Origin: Gnetum montanum
Taxonomy: Eukaryota; Streptophyta; Gnetopsida; Gnetales; Gnetaceae
Direction of reading: 5' to 3'
Assembly (NCBI GenBank): GCA_015680685.1
Contig: MNCI01009062.1
Location: 131,997 to 195,996, forward strand
Length of the DNA: 64,000 bases
Under the pieces are notes generated by a model. The model saw only the letters and a program-made list of their open reading frames with translations. It had not been told where the DNA came from and searched no databases. Position 1 is the first letter of the stretch; each line of letters starts with the position of its first letter. Positions 1-12,424 of this stretch are shown piece after piece. The position numbers and the translations under genes were made by a program.

Positions 1-219
1 TATTACCTAACTAGGGACATGAACATAAAGTGCATGAATGAAAACATTAAACTATTCCTATTTGTTGTAAGAAATTCCAAGAATCACATCTTTATTGTCA
101 GCACATTAAAGTGTTCAAGTACATTGATGTTCAAATAAGGATCCATGCAATTATTGAAGTCCTACTGTAGGCACTTAGAAAATATTCTAACTCTGATAGA
201 ATAAAACTACAAGAACTTG
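1..219 (-). repeat. LTR fragment of an old Athila-like family
   Basis: This stretch aligns closely with 42660-42880, sharing the same order of words such as GAACATGAACATAA, AAACATTAAACTATTCCTA and GTCCTACTG. There it lies inside an LTR that begins next to a primer-binding site. The LTR match stops at about 219, where the composite repeat starting with ATTAATAAGACTCTTAA begins. Minus polarity is inferred from the sister copies that keep a primer site. Confidence 0.65.
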
Positions 220-1500
220 GCTATTAATAAGACTCTTAATTTGTTAGCTCTAAGTTATAAGTTCGATTGTAGTCGACAATGTTGAGATATAAAGTTCTAA
301 TCTGACTATATATCTTGGGGATTAAATATTTGTAAAATAAAAAAATTTGAGTTTCAATACCCTACCACCTTTCATTTATTCAAAATTTTATAACTAAAAA
401 ATCATGCCTAAATTTTTCATGTAGCTTATTCTATCATTTTTCTATGCTTGAAACATAGTTCATAAAAATACAATAAAATATAGTTAACCTATAGGTAGAC
501 TATCATGTGGAGTGATGTTATGGTGCTCATTTCTTATGTCAAAGACCTACATTCAAGCCTCAACACAACCACTTAAAGAGGTTAGGTTTTTGCTCATCTA
601 TTGATCCTCTTCAAACCCCTCTTAGTGGGATGAGCACTATAGTATTCACTGATGATCCTTGTAGTTAACATACAAGTACTTGTTTAAGCATGGGTCATTA
701 GCTAATTAATTAACTTACATTACTCTACACCAAAAGATACTAGGTCCAAAACCTGGTACCTTAAGCACACTAACATAGAGGCATTATTCCAAGAATATAT
801 ATTAGCTTAGCCTAAGAAAAAGGTAGGCAAGATTTCAACAAATGAAGATTAGAAGAGAAAAATGTTGAAATCCTATACTCATTAAAATAAAATCCTATTT
901 TTTAATTATGGTTAGTGAATTAATGGCTAAGTGTTTATTTTTCTAAGGAAAGGTTGTAGGTTTAATTTCTAACCCTAAAATTATACTGCATCTTATTCGA
1001 GTTGCATTATACCTAAATACATTCCATAAATGACAATAAGATCAAGATTGATTCTTATCCATTTCAACACTTTGACTTAGAATAGATTTACTTTAAATGC
1101 AATTTACTTTTGATGTACTTAACATATACATATTCATGCATATTAATTAATTGGTGGAATAAGCATGACTAGTTTCAAGCGTAAACACGTATTCGTTTGG
1201 TAATCCTAGAAATTTTATTTCTTGTTTCATTTAGTAGCATAAAACTTGGTAACCTAGTAGCTGATACATGAGTTTAGGACATGTATAGCAAGTTGTGAAA
1301 ACACAATCATCACTAATAGGCTAGCGTAGAATTTATCTTCTTGTTATTAATTAGATTAATTAATTAATTTCTATATTATCATTCAATTAGATTAAGGGTC
1401 ACATAACTTCAATAATCATATGCCTTACTCTGGACTAAACCATAAATGATCAAACTACCACTAGTCCAAGCTAGAAGATAATGACCTATGATAAATGTTT
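220..1500. repeat. Composite dispersed repeat, copy 1 of 2
   Basis: About 1.28 kb that recurs in the same orientation at 44312-45590, with many small differences but collinear throughout. Both copies start at ATTAATAAGACTCTTAATTT and end near AGAAGATAATGACCTATGAT. The repeat is itself a mosaic. It contains tRNA-like SINE candidates around 220-330, 495-690 and 905-1010. Its last ~120 bp are an inverted piece of the old LTR: ACTAAACCATACATGA at 1510 is the reverse complement of part of 7370-7400. No coding capacity is visible. Confidence 0.75.
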
Positions 1501-1900
1501 CACTTTGGACTAAACCATACATGATCAAACTATTACAAAATAAAATTGCAAGAATCTACCTAAGGGTGGAATGAAAATTCTTCCAATCTATGCATCCAAG
1601 TGTTGTATTCCTAGGCTAAACACATCCCGCAATATCAAATCTACAATGACATGGCTTGTTTTAAGATATTGAATATATGACATCGAGTTATGATATCATA
1701 GTTACAATATCATTGATGGAAAAAAATTAACATTTTGTGAAATTGATGAGATATTTCATCAATGATATTGTAGATGCAACATAGCATCAATGATATTCCA
1801 TCCAACTGATGATTCATCATACCTGCGTGATTGACAAAAAACTCATGCTTAAGTTAATAGGATAGGACCAAGCTTTCTTTACAAAATTGGAAAGGTACAA
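1501..1900 (-). repeat. LTR remnant, probable 3' LTR of a decayed minus-strand element
   Basis: The sequence around AGAATCTACCTAAGGGTGG and the following ~350 bp match 7910-8170, which is part of an LTR flanked by a primer site. Both copies contain the same series of degenerate ATGATATTG/ATCAATGATAT words and ATTGATGATTCATCA-like words. Together with the LTR at 7218-8190 it could delimit an element of about 6 kb whose interior is 1901-7198. End points are approximate. Confidence 0.5.
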
Positions 1901-4900
1901 GATTATTTACTAACTCTAACTATTGAATAATTTTGAGTGTCATAGTGGTGTATTCAAAAAATGACACAATTACATGAAAAAATAAAAACAAAATTTGAAG
2001 TGGCTTGATGTAGTTCACATTTCAGGTGGTGGTGCCTCTTGTATTAACTTCTTTCCTTTGTTGTTAGGCTTCTAGTATTGATAGTAGTTTAGGATCCCCT
2101 GTAATTTCTCCTCTTCCATTCTTATCATCTTTTCCATATACTCTCTCTACTAAGTATGGCACAAAGACTCCTTTGATTTTAAGGGTTGCATTGGCTTGTT
2201 TATTTTGATAGAATTGGTATCCTTTGTTTATTTTGTTGCGAAGGTCCTTCTTTGGTATCCTCTTTAGTGCCATCTACAATCAATAAGAGTTTTTAATTAT
2301 TAGGGTGTTCATATCAATTCTTAATAGTTCTTTACCATACTCATATCCTTGGTTAGGTCAAGTTCTTATCTTATTACAATTGCAAAGTTTGAAAACTTTT
2401 TAAAAAGAAACTAGTTAGGTGTTATATTTTTTTAGTTACTTATGACCTTATATCATTTTCCTTGCTTATTATGGCCTAAAATAGTTGATATGATCTATTA
2501 AGAGTATTATCTAAATCTTTCTGGCCTTAGTTTGATTAATTAACCTTAAGGTTCTTATTATTTATTTGTACTTATCCTTTATAATATCTTCTAGGAGTTA
2601 GAAATTTATGGCTCAAATTTTCAAATTTTCACTTATTTTATGTGATGCACCTCCCCCCATCCCCACGACTAAGTTGAGCACTCTAAGATCAATAGGATTG
2701 AAGAATTTTGGAAATTGGAGCTACAAGCATGAAGTTATGGCCTTTGGAAGCTAGTGTGTAAGAGGGTTGAGTAACTAAACTGCAAAAACTTCTCTTGCTA
2801 AAAATGAGAGAAATGAAAAATTTCACTAACTCTCACACATATAAATACTATTTTTATGTGTGCTACATTGTAGATTAAACATCGTAGATGTGACATTGTA
2901 GGTACCTACAACTTCATCATTAAAAAGTTCAAATTTTTCATTGATTTTTCTTGAAAAAAATGAGACTACTGGAATGTTTGGAAGATGTAAAGCTTGTCTA
3001 GAGGGTCATGGGTCATGAGTGATGCATAGCTTTCAACAATTTAAAGTTCAAGATTCATGAAGAAGGAATCTCAAGAAACCAAAGTTTATAGTATGTATAA
3101 GAAATGGATAATAATTTCTAATGTATGGATAGCTTATTAGATGATATGGGAAGTTTATTGAATGTTTTGGAAGGCACAAGATGATGTGGAATTGCTTGGA
3201 AATTATGAAATACAAGAGTTATATAAGTGGATCCTCCCCAAAGCAGGCTCCATCTTGTAGTGCCCTTATATAACCACAAATAAAATGTCCTTAGGCACTC
3301 AAGTAGTAGAATGTAAGACATGCCTATCAAGCAAAAAACACATGTTAGTGTCTCCAAGTTCTGAAAATAATGCTATATTATACCAAACCACAAGTTATGA
3401 TTACATATATAGTAAGATGAGATAGACTATAGAAATGATTGCTGAAATCAGGCCGTGAGGTGTCATAGCATAGGCATAATGAATTCTTGTGTTTTAATAA
3501 TGGTTAAAATAATCATTATTTTTTCTATCCAAGATTCAAACCATGTCCAAAACATATTCCAATGACATCAAACTATTTCATATCTAAGAGTTACAACCAT
3601 AATACTACCATTGTTGCAAGGAATATTACCACTTGGTGTATTGTCCAAGGGAGGAGTTTATTTATGGCACTTATTATATTTTTTATATTTTTAAGAAGTT
3701 GCTTGCCTTTAGGCGTGGGTAGCATGTCATTCTAGTGACATCATAAGGTAGCAATTATTGTACTCTTACTCTCATTTTTCATTAAATATACAAGGATATA
3801 ATTATAACCTTAGCAACATGATAGAACATACAGTGGCTGTCTATGAGATTCCACAAGTTCCTTTGATGTCACACCCTTCACATTTCCCCTTGGTTCTTCA
3901 CTTTTCTATCCAAGCATAATGATCACAAGTTTATTTTTAGTTGTATGATGGGAAAAATATAATTATGACCATGATAAGAACCTCTTATTATTGGAATGGG
4001 TGGATGGGTGGTCTAGTCTCACTGTACAAATAATCAATTCCTTATGATTTGATAACAAAGAAAAATCTTCACCTTATTGGAACTACACCTTATTGGAACT
4101 ACACCTTGTTTTATTCTTAATGTGCTTTATTCAAAATTGATAGAAATATGTACAAGTAACATGTAAACATAGTATGAAAAATTATAAAAGATATTAAAAA
4201 TGAAAAAGATTAAAAAGAAGCAAAAAATATCAAAGAATTGTAAATGGTTTAAGAAATAGAAAAGTATAAAAGAATGAAAAGATATCAAAGAATGTGGAAA
4301 TTGATAAGAAATGTGAAAAGGCTTAACAAAAATTAGAAATCAAAAAGAAATTTTAAAATAAAAAAATTGAAAAATGCTTATTAATTCCTTGATCATGATT
4401 GTTGTCTCCCATGTGACTAAACTCATGGGCAAGTGTTTACACAATGGACCCTAGATCCTCTAGATCATACACTTGAGGTTTCTCACTTATCATCCTTAGT
4501 GAATTAATTTTTTAATTATTGTCACATGTAATCTTGATGGTAATTGAATTTTCATCAGCTAAGTCCTTAGTTCCTCTTTATATTGGTGTATGATTGTGGT
4601 TTACTGTTTCCATTTGTAAGTTCTTAGTTCAGGTCATTTTCTTAGAATGGGAATTAATAAGTGGTTCAGATGTTTCCATGCATGTTTTAGATACTTTTAT
4701 GTTCTCAATTTGTGGCCACTAGGTATCTTTTAGTTTAGTGGCCATTGATATTTCTTATGCATACACTTTTCTTTCATATTTAGTGTGGGTTGGTGTCATT
4801 ACTATGTTGACATTTTGAAGTGATGGTCTACAACTACATCCTTCTTTATCATTAGTGATGGAATTTCCTATCTCTCTATAATGATAGGTTCATCAGTTAT

Positions 4901-5899
4901 GTTTTGCATTGGAGTAGTAATGGGTGTTGGATCTTACATCATACTAGGAGATAATGTTTTGGTGAGGAAGGATGTTGTACTTTGCTGGCCTTGTGCTAGT
5001 TTTGATGAGCTAGTAGGTCTATGAGTTTTGTGCTCATGTGTGAAAACTATCCTTAGGATAGGATGTTTTTGAGACTTTTTCTAAGATCTACTAACATTAT
5101 TATTTACTTGTATGTTCATAGCACAAGTGGCATTTTTCCATTGATGTTGTGGTGTCAATCTTTCCTGTGTTGGTGGTGGTGACATATGGTGGGAGAAAGT
5201 ATGAGAATATTGAGTATGTCATGAAGGATAAGAGGTTTGAGATGATGATCCAATAGGAGATGATACAGGTTGATGATATTTGAAAGAGTGATAGTAGTGA
5301 TTCAAGGTAACAAAAGTAGAAACATTTGGAGAAATTGGTTTTTGAACATACTATTCATATGATTTCTACTGGCAATACGAGTATTGTTGATTTATTAATG
5401 GCATCTCCCATGACTATGGGTTTTGTCACTATAGTTGATAGTAGCGTTGAGGCTAATAAGAAGTCCCATGAGGATAGTATGGTTGGTTGTAAGATTTTTT
5501 ATAATTACCTTTTGAGTAAAGTAACTTCCTAGGCATTTACTTTTGAATGAACTTGGGATTCATACAAAAGCCCCAAACTCATGTAGATGTAACATAAATG
5601 GGCAATAGCCCTTTGGATGGTCATATTACCAAATTTCATCTATATCATCCTCTTCTATGGCTAGGTCTATAGCCTATTCTACTACAACTATTTTTCCTTT
5701 TTCCTAATAAGTATTCCTTTTTTCTTCTTTGGTCTTTTACCTATTTTTGTTTTGATCACTTGATTCTTTTTACGTTACCCTCTCCTCTAAGGTTTTCACG
5801 TAAGTTGTAACTTTTTAATTTATCAACTCCCACATCTAATCTATCCTTGCTTCAAGCTTAATGATGAAATTTTGCATTAGAAAAGCTTGCTATGAAATC
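1901..5899. other. Decayed retrotransposon interior, no recognisable gene
   Basis: AT-rich sequence without a supported coding region. The short open frames here (at 2064-2273, 3118-3357 and 5326-5532) are isolated and match no family I recognise. 4190-4380 is a purine-rich stretch of imperfect AAAAGATATCAAAGAATG-like words, probably a degenerate simple repeat. By position this is the pol-to-3' end part of the element whose gag relic lies at 5900-7195. Confidence 0.4.
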
Positions 5900-7195
5900 A
5901 CCTCATCAACAGATTCCTCTTTTTCCTTATCATACATATTAATTTATCTTGTTTGAAGAGTTGGTTCATGGTTGTATTTCTCAACACTCTCCCTTTTACA
6001 TAGCCCTCCTTCTTTTGCCACATGTTCAACTAGATTTTGTATCTAATGGATGTTTAATTCATATAATTACCCTCAGGCATAGATCCTAATGGTTTTTCTC
6101 ATTGGGGTATGAAGCCCATCTATGATGTGGAGAAGCTACTCTTTTTGAGAAAACTCATGGCTTGGACATCTATGTAATAGAGAATAGTATCTATCCAAGG
6201 CCATATTAAAGGGTTCATGATTTCCTTGATTTCACCCTTGGATTTGTTTTCTTAAATTGGATAGTCTTACATAGGTTTGGTATTTCTCATTGAAGAGCTC
6301 TAGCATTGTGAATCATTAATGGATTGAATTTGGTTCCAATGATCTATACCAAATTTCAGCTTCGTCAACTAGTATCCTAGGAAAAAGCTTAATCTTTTTC
6401 CACTCACTCTCAGTATTCTACAAAGTGCAGGCATCATGGAAGGCTTGTAAGTAATGTTGTGGATCAGATTTATAGCCAACCAAAAATTTAAGGATGTTAT
6501 TCATATCAAGCCTTTTGATGTGACTTTCCCTTTGATGCCTATGGGGTATTTTAACTACCTCTATTATCTATGTCATTCTCCTAGTAGCCAACAAGGGCTT
6601 ATCATCATCAGACATGTCATGGAGATGATTTCTATTTCTATTTGTCTAATTATGATGATATGGTCTATGCTAACTTTGATGATCTATTTTGTTTCTATTC
6701 TATCTTCATCTATATCCCTTAGTGTATCTCTATTTCTATACCTACATTCATCCTTGTTAGAACTAGAAATCAAAGTGGAAGAGGAAGATGATGATTTGGG
6801 AGAATCACTATGGCTACTATATCTCCCCTTATGATCCATTGATTAATCTCTTCTAGGTTTGGAGGTCTTATACCTTGAGGGCTTCCTTATTATAGGATGC
6901 ACTCCATCTTCTCTAGGATTGTCTTCATTAGTTGAACATAGTATTTGAGTGTAGTAATGGTCTAATTGAGCATATGAAATCCTTGCTTGTGGTTGTTTAC
7001 TCTAGTCTTCATTAGTATAGGTCCTATCATTTCTCCTAAGAGTGTTCTCATCATACAATGCATTATTGGTCCTATGTGAAGAAGAAAATGGTTTCATTTG
7101 ATAATGTATGTGACCTAAAATATTAATGTTTTCTACAAGATAAATCATTAATACTTTTATAGTGATCATTTATATATAACTAATCTTAGATAACT
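5900..7195 (-). pseudogene. gag relic of an Athila-like Ty3/gypsy element
   Basis: On the minus strand, 6130-6560 reads in broken frames as the capsid part of a plant gypsy gag, including a block like PQHYLQAFHDACTL at about 6460-6400. Parallel relics with the same order of blocks lie at 10780-11245 and 39600-40150. The 5' part, 6795-7195, aligns with 41810-42190. Many stops and indels make it non-functional. It lies directly inside the primer site at 7199-7217, as expected for the first gene of a minus-strand element. Confidence 0.6.
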
Positions 7196-7198
7196 AGC

Positions 7199-7217
7199 AC
7201 CATCTTCAACAATGGTG
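7199..7217 (-). promoter_or_regulatory. Decayed primer-binding site
   Basis: On the minus strand this reads TTGGCACCATTGTTGAAGA, a degraded form of the TGGCGCCGTTGCCGGGGA primer site typical of Athila-type gypsy elements. It sits directly inside the LTR at 7218. Sister sites are at 41218-41238 and, weaker, at 42190-42207. Confidence 0.6.
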
Positions 7218-8190
7218 CCAATGATAAGTGGTAGGTAGCCCTTATGCCAAACCATGAGCGTTTGTGCTTAATCTAGTTGAATTTCATGGATGGGACTAGT
7301 TGTGGCATCTAAATCATTATGCATTGATCATATAAAACTATCTTTCCACTTGAACTAGTGGTAGCTTTGTCATGTATGGTTTAGTCCAAAGTGGGACATA
7401 TGATAATTGATGTTGTTAGGCCCATTTTACTCCTAGTGATAAACATAATTGAGAATGAAATTTAATCCTAAATCTAAGTCATGATAGTAATGTAAAGCTA
7501 CTCTAGCTTAGAGTGATGAGCATCTAGTCCTAGGTTACTGTACATGCCTTGGGCTCATGTAACCATTACTGGGTTACCAAGCATTATGCTACTTAGAGCA
7601 TAAACCAACAACACTATTGGGATTATCAAACAATTACACTTAAATGCTCAAAACCAATCATACTCATTACACTTTACTAATGAACAAGAAAGTAAATTAC
7701 TTGGAAATGTAAATTATTAAACTAATAAAATAGTGAAAACTATGCTAAGAAAAATAGTAAAAATAAGTGGATGATGTGATGATGAAAAGAAATATCAATC
7801 TTTATTTCTACTCATGAACTATGCCCAAGTACACTTCACTCAAATAAAGATTCCATACAACTATTCAACACCACACTACAAGCATTCACTCTATCACTAA
7901 AACTACAAAACAAAACTACAAGAATCTACCTAAGGGTGGAATAAAACTTCTTCCAATCTGTGCACCCATGTGTTGTATTTATAGGTTTCACACATCCTAC
8001 AATATCAAATCTATGATGAAGTAGCTTATGTTATGATATCAAATGTTGTTATGGACAAAACTTGACTTTTTGTCAAACAGATGAGATATAGCATGAAAGA
8101 TATAGTAGATGTGATGTAGCATCAATGATATGCCATTAGTGATATCCTACCAATTGATGATTCATCAATAATGTTATAATAAAAATCTTA
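7218..8190 (-). repeat. 5' LTR of the decayed Athila-like element
   Basis: Starts (plus sense) TGATAAGTGGTAGGTAGCCC directly after the primer site. It matches other LTR copies at 11246, 41239, 42208 and 45851, sharing ATGCCCAACCAT-like, GGTTACCAAGC-like and TGTATTTATAGG-like words in order. TATTTATAG at about 7976 may be the complement of the LTR promoter. The outer end is not sharply defined. Confidence 0.6.
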
Positions 8191-10779
8191 TATGATTTTT
8201 TTTTATTACCTCCCATTGGCACTTGGTTAACTTGTAAATCCTATCTTTATTTTTCATGAAAATGAAAGATCTATTCAATAGATCTTAAGGGTCTTTGGAC
8301 ATAAAAAACCTTTATTTCATTTCATTATATTTGAAATGAAGCATTTTCATCTATTATAAACTTTATTCTAATGTATCATGTTGGCTATATGTTTAAAGGT
8401 ATACATAATCATTATCCTAGCCTTGTCCTAACAAAATAAGGTTAGCTACATGAGTTCTTTTTTCCCATCTACCTTTATGAAGAGCTAGATCATTGTTTAC
8501 TTGTAATTTCTTCAAATCATCTTCAATCATTTTTCCAATTTCTTTTTTGGTATGTTTAAAGTGGCTTTCCTAGAATAGTGATGTATTAACCTTGTTTATT
8601 CAAACAACAATTGCATGTTTTTCTTAAATCTTATCAATGTTAGGTTTTTAACATATATGTTTGCATTGGTACTAGTACTTGAAGCATTCTAGCTTGGAGG
8701 CATTGTTCAAAGTACATTGAATTACCTTACCCTCAAAAATATCTATGTTGTCATTGATGGTCCTATATAGTTATGAGAACCTTCAAAAATTAAATCATGT
8801 ACAATGAAACAATGAGGTGTTAGCATAGTGTTAAGACTCTTGATATGAAAGCTCCAAGTCATGGGTTCGATTCTAGTGAGTAATGCTAAGTTATAAAGTT
8901 CTAATTGAACTATATTACAAAATATGTATTTGCAAGCATTGGTGGTACAATGGTAGGATGACTATGTTAAAGTTTGATTCATAAGCTAATTTTGTTTTAT
9001 GCTAGCTAAGATCAAAGTTATATATGATGTTTCTAATTAAATCTCTTGCAATGTAACCTTGATGTTGACTAATGATCTTTTTAAATATTAAGCCATATAT
9101 TTTCTTAGGTGCAAACATTCTAAATAGGTTAGGCTTTTGCACATCTACTACCCCTCCTAGGACCTTGACTTTGTGGGATGAACATTGAGCATATCGATGA
9201 TGATCTTTTAAAACCTGGATTCGCTACTTTGTTAATCCTTGTTAACCATATTTAAATTTTGATTTTTTAAATTTTATAGATTTTGAGCTTATCTATGTAC
9301 CAAATTCAAGCATTCCTCCCTTGAAGGATATTACTTTTCACCTCATATTCAACTATTGCATTTGAAGTTTGTATAATTTCAAGTCATTGCTCTTAGTTTC
9401 CTTCATGTTGCTTCACTCTTCATACCACATTAAGGTAAAAGCAAAGCCTCCTATATGTTATATGGGTAGTTGTGGGTTTGAATTCCACCATGTTCACACA
9501 ACACCCAACCATTCATTAAAAAATAATAATACTAAAGGTAAGGTGATAAGATTGAGTTCTTTTCAAAAAGAAACTTGAGGTAAGAAAACTCAAAATGGAT
9601 ACAACCTTTACATACAGAGTAAAGTAGATGTGATCCACTAAACAAAAAAAAATTGAGCTAACATTAAAAATTTAAAAATATCCTAAAAAGGTTTAAACTA
9701 AAATAAAAAATTTAAAAACATCCCAAATGCTTATTTACCATTCACATGTGATTAACATCTTCAAATTTTCTTTAAAGATTGTAGCATTAAGTCATTGAGT
9801 CATTGATGTATAGATTAAAAATGCTACGTTTGGACTGCTGATGTGACAACCTCCTTAACACTCATTGTATAGTAATTTTCTTCATGAGTCATCAACCATA
9901 TTTTTGGATTAAAGCATTACCTACCAGTAGGAATCATTGCAAATATAAATTGTTCCTCTACATGAAATTTCCTTTTCAGTATCAGACCCTCTAACTCATG
10001 ACTTTGACAAAGTCTACTTTAACTCTTCATTGATGTTACTCTTTGCTATTTAAAAATTTGGAGGTCATTTTTCAAAGACCTCAATACTTTGAAGAATCTT
10101 TATAATTTATTCATCTCTTCTGAAATTGTATTTCAGGGTCATTATTAAAAGAAATGGTAAAATGTTAGTCACAATCTATATATCTAGCATCATGGATTGA
10201 AGTGTTTGTTTGATAAATCATATCTTGATAGAATCTATTCAAAAAGAACCTAAAATTTCCTTCATCCATAGACCTTAAGATTGACCTTAATAAAAATACT
10301 TTGCAACTTTAATAAAAATACTTTGAAGAAATGAATTAATCTTGACCGCAACCACCTAAAAAAGAAAAGAAAACCTTTCATTCATCCACATGTCATAATA
10401 AGAGGATTTTATTTTAAGCGGAGCCATTCTAAACCAACCTAAACTTTCACTTGTTCACAATATATTTTAAGATTTGCATCGGTAAAAATGGATGAAAATG
10501 AGAATCAAGGGATTCCTTTAAAAAGTGTAATGGCTAAGTCACTTTAAGTGAACCCTTGACTCCAAACGTTAACAAATCGACCCCACTTTCAAGACTTTTT
10601 GACTACTCCACTCAGCAACATCATGTAATGTGTTGTGGTAGTCATCCATGGCATTTTATTAAAATTTTATCTTTTCAAATATTAAATTGATTCAACACAT
10701 CAAAATTTTAACTATTCTAACATGCTCCATGCTCTCTACTATTTATAATGCTATGCAGTATGACCAATTTTGTGAAACA
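8191..10779. other. AT-rich intergenic/repeat debris
   Basis: No coding region is supported. The 69-codon frame at 9369-9578 begins with a hydrophobic run that resembles a signal peptide. However, its 3' half lies in a repeat shared with 45715-45840 (GGGTTTGAATTC...CACAACA...AATAATAAT), so I treat it as chance. 9112-9215 resembles the second half of the SINE-like repeat at 560-690. Confidence 0.4.
8818..8935 (+). repeat. tRNA-derived SINE candidate
   Basis: TTAGCATAGTGTTAAGAC resembles an RNA polymerase III box A, and GGGTTCGATTC about 35 bp further on is close to the box B consensus GGTTCGANTCC. The layout is that of a tRNA-like SINE head. It is followed by AGTTATAAAGTTCTAATTGAACTATAT, which is also found after the similar heads at 220-330 and 44312-44420. 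No flanking duplication was seen. Confidence 0.4.
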
Positions 10780-11245
10780 GCTTTATAAACCTCAAGGGTT
10801 CTCCTTGTTTTAGTTCTAAGTTCATCTATGATATGGCATAGCTAATCCATTAAGAGTATCCATGGCCTAGGCATTGATACAACAAAGATTAGTACCTACT
10901 CATAGTCATATCCAAGGACTCATGAGTGACTTACTTGCATCCTTAGATTTTCCTTCTCATATTGGATACTCTAGAGTTTATTAATTCTTGTCGTTGAACA
11001 AGTCAAGCATTATGGACTATTGGTGGATGGAATCTAGTTCCAACATTCTATACCGACTTTTAGCTTCTACTATTAGTGTCCAAGAAAAGAGCTTAAGATT
11101 TTTTCACCTACTTCTAATGTTCTGTAAGGTGCAAGTATCATGGAAGGCTTGTAAATGATGTAGGGAATCATAACTATAGTCTTCCTTAAACTTAGAAATG
11201 TTATTCATATTAAGCCATTTGATGAAGCTTTCCTTTTTGATGAGT
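10780..11245 (-). pseudogene. gag relic, truncated by an LTR
   Basis: A third copy of the minus-strand gag block seen at 6130-6560 and 39650-40090. Shared words include CATGGAAGGCTTGTAA and GTTATTCATAT. Homology stops abruptly at 11245, where an LTR starts at TGATGAGTAGC without an intervening primer site. Here the gag relic and LTR were joined by deletion or recombination. Confidence 0.5.
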
Positions 11246-12290
11246 AGCAAGTAGTCCCTATGTCCAACTATACAAATCACTATTATTCACTAAGTGATCT
11301 AGTCAAATTCCATAGACTTTAGCTCTCTAAGTATATTAGGTCTAGGTAGTGAATCTAATAGATGTAATTGTTTTCTTAGTTTCACTTGTAAAGTGCAAAG
11401 GTATGGTTAAGTGTAACAAAGGCATATGATTTTTATCATTTTATTTTTTTCTCCTAATTCACCTAAGTGTTGAAAATAAAGTAATTAAATATTTAATAAG
11501 TATAACAACTAACTAATATCTTCACTAATTCTAACATAAGCATCTATTCCCATTACCGTACACATCCTAAACCACACTGCAATGTTACTGGGTTACCAAG
11601 TGTTAAGCGCTACTAGGACTACCAAATGTTAATGTATGCTAAAAATGGTCCTACTTATGTATTAATTAATTGCAAATTAATTACAATAAAGTAAAATGTT
11701 CAAATAATAAATGTATTTAAAGTAAACATTAAAGTAATTTCAAATGCTACAGGGTTTATGAAGAAAGCTCGTCTTTATTCTCATTCACACTAAGGTGCTC
11801 AGGTACATTAGTGCTTGAATAAAGATCTATACAATTCTCACTCCTACTATGGGCTCTTAGAAGATATTCTAACTTTGGAAAGATAAAAATTAAAGACCTC
11901 AGCTAGCAACTAATGAATGGATGACATAAATGTCATTGGTGAGCATGTATTTATAGGCAAGATAAAGCATTGCATCTATGGGGTAACATCAACACATCAA
12001 ACCACATATCAACATGACCGCATTGATGAGATCACATTGACGGGATTGCGTCAATGGGATTTTGACAAAGATGCTTCATTGTATGCCCATGACTGAATGA
12101 AACCTTTTCCTTAAGTGGAAAAAATGAGAAGTAAGTTTCTTCACAAAATTTTGGAAAGATATGGGATTATTAACTAACTAAAACATAAACTAACTCAAAC
12201 ACACACTAAGTACCCAAGTATACAAATTTACAAGTATCAAAAAAATTGTTATTCATGATAATAGACTTGAACATCATGACAAAAACTAAC
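11246..12290 (-). repeat. LTR of the old Athila-like family
   Basis: The longest copy of this LTR in the window. In order it holds the TGATGAGTAGC start, CCCTATGTCCAACTATAC, a GGGTTACCAAGTGTTAAGC block, a TGTATTTATAGG (reverse TATA) near 11950 and a series of CATTGATG/GACGGGATTGCG words. The right end near 12290 is approximate. The right-hand flank (12300-12370) resembles 1995-2045, the right flank of another LTR, so this copy may be the 3' LTR of an element extending to about 15 kb. Confidence 0.55.
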
Positions 12291-12424
12291 AACACAACTC
12301 CTATGGTGGTTTGAAGATGAGAATAAAATCAAATAGTCCCAAGTGGTGGAGGTTCCTAAGGTTTTGAAGGACCTTCTCCTACCTCTAGTGCATGCAGCTA
12401 TTGTGGTTGAGGCTATGGTTGTGG

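Noticed and set aside
2064-2273. Basic 69-codon minus-strand frame
   Set aside because: Isolated in decayed retrotransposon sequence, not conserved in the sister copies, no recognised motif.
9369-9578. Small frame with a signal-peptide-like start (69 codons)
   Set aside because: Its 3' half lies in a dispersed repeat shared with 45715-45840, and no homologue or flanking gene signal was seen. Probably chance.
8191-10779. Possible host gene in the longest stretch without clear retrotransposon domains
   Set aside because: No open frame, splice pattern or coding bias could be supported; several pieces match repeats elsewhere in the window.
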